A stretch of 64,000 nucleotides of DNA from CAYVBJ01 sp964449075 (GTDB lineage: Bacteria; Bacteroidota; Rhodothermia; Balneolales; Balneolaceae), in assembly GCA_964449075.1 (NCBI GenBank), contig CAYVBJ010000007.1:41287-105286 (forward strand), given 5' to 3'. The translations under genes and the position numbers were made by a program. The notes below the pieces were generated by a model. That model had not been told where the DNA came from, did no database searches, and saw only the letters and a list, made by a program, of their open reading frames with translations. Shown piece after piece: positions 62,513 to 64,000 of this stretch (the first letter of the stretch is position 1; each line of letters begins with the position of its first letter).

Positions 62513-62870
62513 AATTAAATCTGACCTGCTGCAGGCCTTCAGCCTGCCCGTTTGGCGGGATCGCCGCCCCCCGACACAGCCGTGTCGGGGCTGAGTTGCG
62601 GCAGGCCTTCAGCCTGAAGAATCGCAGCAAAACTGCTTCTTTAGACTTGCGTACATATTTTCTCCACCTGGTATAAAAATATAGATACATCCATGTAAGC
62701 TGATAAATGAACTACTATCCCATACATATCATAGTCAGAGTATCCCAATATCAAGGTAAGAATCCTGTAAAAAAACAGGCTGAAAGCCTGTTAGCATCAC
62801 AGCCCGGGGCAAAACGCCCCGGGACATGATGCGCGCCCATCACCGGCAGGCTGAAGGCCTGCAGCAGGAC
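62513..62870 (+). repeat. Left ~360-bp direct repeat flanking the transposase
   Basis: The repeat runs from AATTAAATCTGACCTGCTGC to ...GCAGGAC and includes the CCCCGACACAGCCGTGTCGGGG hairpin, an AT-rich core with ATATAGATACATCCATGTAAGCT, and CAGGCTGAAAGCCTG and CCCGGGGC palindromes. It is matched in order and direction at 63447-63805 with scattered substitutions. Confidence 0.9.
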
Positions 62871-62961
62871 AATAATGAAAATTTGATAATATTTTACTGT
62901 AAGGAATCCACAGTTTTTGGCTCATACTACCAACAATGAACAAATAAAAATACTATTCATT

Positions 62962-63417
62962 ATGAGTCAATCATTAAAAGCCATCTATATCCATGCCACA
63001 TTCGGAACTAAAGGTCGTAAGCCAACCATCAATGAGAAGATCGCACCGCAACTGCATGCGTTCATGGCAGGTGCCTTCAAAAAAATTGACAGCCCAGCTC
63101 TGATCATTAATTCAGTGCCGGATCACATTCATGCACTGTTTCGCATGTCAAAAAATGAAACAATCGCTGCCATCATGGAAGAGGTGAAGAAAAGTTCATC
63201 ACTATGGATGAAACAACAAAAATTTGGAACACAACAGTTTTACTGGCAAAAAGGATATGGGGCTTTTTCAATCAGCGGGTCCCATCTGGATATCGTTAGC
63301 CGGTATATCGCAAATCAAAAGGAGCATCACCAAACATTGACATACAAGGAAGAGGTACAGCGATTGATGGAGAAATATAACGTGCAGGAGTTCAATCCCG
63401 ACTATTACTGGGATTAA
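62962..63417 (+). mobile_element. IS200-like REP-associated (Y1 HUH) transposase
   Basis: The start is ATG 62962 (MSQSLKAIYIHATFG), since the preceding frame would need TTG at 62917. The protein is 151 residues with a Y1-transposase core. The HUH motif is in SVPDHIHALFRMSKN, and the catalytic Tyr is in VSRYIANQKEHHQT near the C-terminus, with an NPDYYWD ending common in this family. It is a single-strand DNA transposase relative. It lies between two ~360-bp direct repeats made of the same hairpins found across the window, so it is the best candidate mover of the REP modules. Confidence 0.88.
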
Positions 63418-63446
63418 AATGGAATAATATCACAAATACTCGCAAT

Positions 63447-63805
63447 AATTAAATCTGACCTGCTGCAGGCCTTCAGCCTGCCCGTCTGGTACCCACACCT
63501 GAAACCCCGACACAGCCGTGTCGGGGCTGAGTTGCGCCAGGCATTCAGCCTGAAGAATCGCAGAAAAATTGCTTCGTTAGACTTGTGTACATATTTTCTC
63601 CACCTGACATAAAAATATAGATACATCCATGTAAGCTAATAAATGAACTACTATTTCATATATATCATATTCAGAGTGTCCCAATATCGAGGTCAGAAAC
63701 CTGTAAAAAAACAGGCTGAAGGCCTGTAGCAGCACAGCCCGGGGCAACCGCCCCGGGAAATCACGCACGTCGATAAACCGCCAGGCTGTAGGCCTGTAGC
63801 AGGAC
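63447..63805 (+). repeat. Right ~360-bp direct repeat flanking the transposase
   Basis: This is the second copy of 62513-62870 in the same orientation. The GCAGGAC ending is shared, then the sequence diverges (CGGTCGCAAGTAG). Together with the left copy it brackets the transposase gene, whose open reading frame ends 30 bases before this copy. Confidence 0.9.
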
Positions 63806-63902
63806 CGGTCGCAAGTAGATCAAACCATTCCATTTCGATTGTCTTCCATTGCACAAAAACCACCTTCCCTCGTATTTGTACTCAATATCCGGAACTCAAA
63901 AA

Positions 63903-64000
63903 CTAAACATACATATTCAGTATGAAGAATATCATCACACCGGTCACCGATACATAAAGCCAGATCGGGAAAGTCCATTTGGATACTTTTCTGTGGGTTT
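63903..64000 (-). CDS. DUF420-family membrane protein, C-terminal end
   Basis: The partial frame ends at TAG 63903-63905 and runs off the right edge. The last 31 residues read HRKVSKWTFPIWLYVSVTGV then a hydrophobic VMIFFILNMYV. This matches the conserved C-terminus of DUF420 (YozB-like) four-helix membrane proteins, linked in some bacteria to heme-copper oxidase assembly. Only the tail is in the window. Confidence 0.8.
   Translation of the reverse strand, partial: THRKVSKWTFPIWLYVSVTGVMIFFILNMYV

Noticed and set aside
62917..62961. Earlier TTG start for the transposase
   Set aside because: The 15 extra residues do not look like a Y1-transposase N-terminus and an ATG at 62962 gives the normal opening.
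1..64000. tRNA genes
   Set aside because: No cloverleaf-like tRNA sequence was recognised in any gap; the T-arm-like sequence near 37180 belongs to the tmRNA.

Overview
The window looks like a chromosomal scaffold from a marine or halophilic member of the Bacteroidota/Balneolota group, most likely Balneolales. The support is a SusC/SusD pair, a GWxTD protein, a NagB/PIG-L fusion, a LuxC/LuxE-like pair, AsmA- and BamD-type envelope genes, bacillithiol-related YtxJ, scarce Shine-Dalgarno signals and a TAnnTTTG promoter box. It is a scaffolded draft: a 100-N gap at 59192-59291 separates two identical 55-base contig ends, so the gap is an artefact.

Layout. Positions 1-19617 form a carbohydrate locus with its own LacI-type regulator. 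It holds a creatininase-family amidohydrolase (partial), SusC, SusD, a large FG-GAP/UnbV lipoprotein, a DUF1080 protein (3-keto-disaccharide hydrolase family), LacI, a GMC oxidoreductase, a Gfo/Idh dehydrogenase, a glycosylasparaginase, a ROK sugar kinase and a NagB-like/PIG-L fusion. All three divergent promoter regions carry a TGGAACCGGTTCCA-type palindrome, which ties the genes into one regulon. No classical glycoside hydrolase is seen, so the locus may use 3-keto (oxidative) chemistry on amino-sugar glycoconjugates. A GxxExxY gene bounded by 27-bp inverted repeats is inserted in its minus-strand operon.

Positions 19618-20918 are a tandemly duplicated array of REP-like hairpins. Then come minus-strand housekeeping operons: LuxC/LuxE-like genes and an NHL protein (20909-24411); gatB, a thioredoxin-fold lipoprotein, tpiA and purD (24567-29471); and fni, a polyprenyl synthetase, bamD, nadD and an S66 peptidase (29573-34085). 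From 34271 the genes are mixed: a HEAT-repeat/redoxin fusion, DUF3024, a YCF48-like lipoprotein, ssrA (tmRNA), an M19 dipeptidase, a BNR lipoprotein, an ABC-F ATPase, a MazF-type toxin pair, a GWxTD protein, a glycosyltransferase, RNase D, an aminotransferase, a VOC protein, gltX, an AsmA-like protein and mtnA. The right end has YtxJ, pfkA and a Sua5/YciO-family gene, a UPF0173 hydrolase, and an IS200-like REP-associated transposase between two ~360-bp direct repeats built from the same hairpin modules. The window ends in the C-terminus of a DUF420 membrane protein.

The two themes most worth following are the LacI-controlled oxidative amino-sugar locus and the REP/RAYT system, whose hairpins sit on gene ends and in places supply the stop codons.
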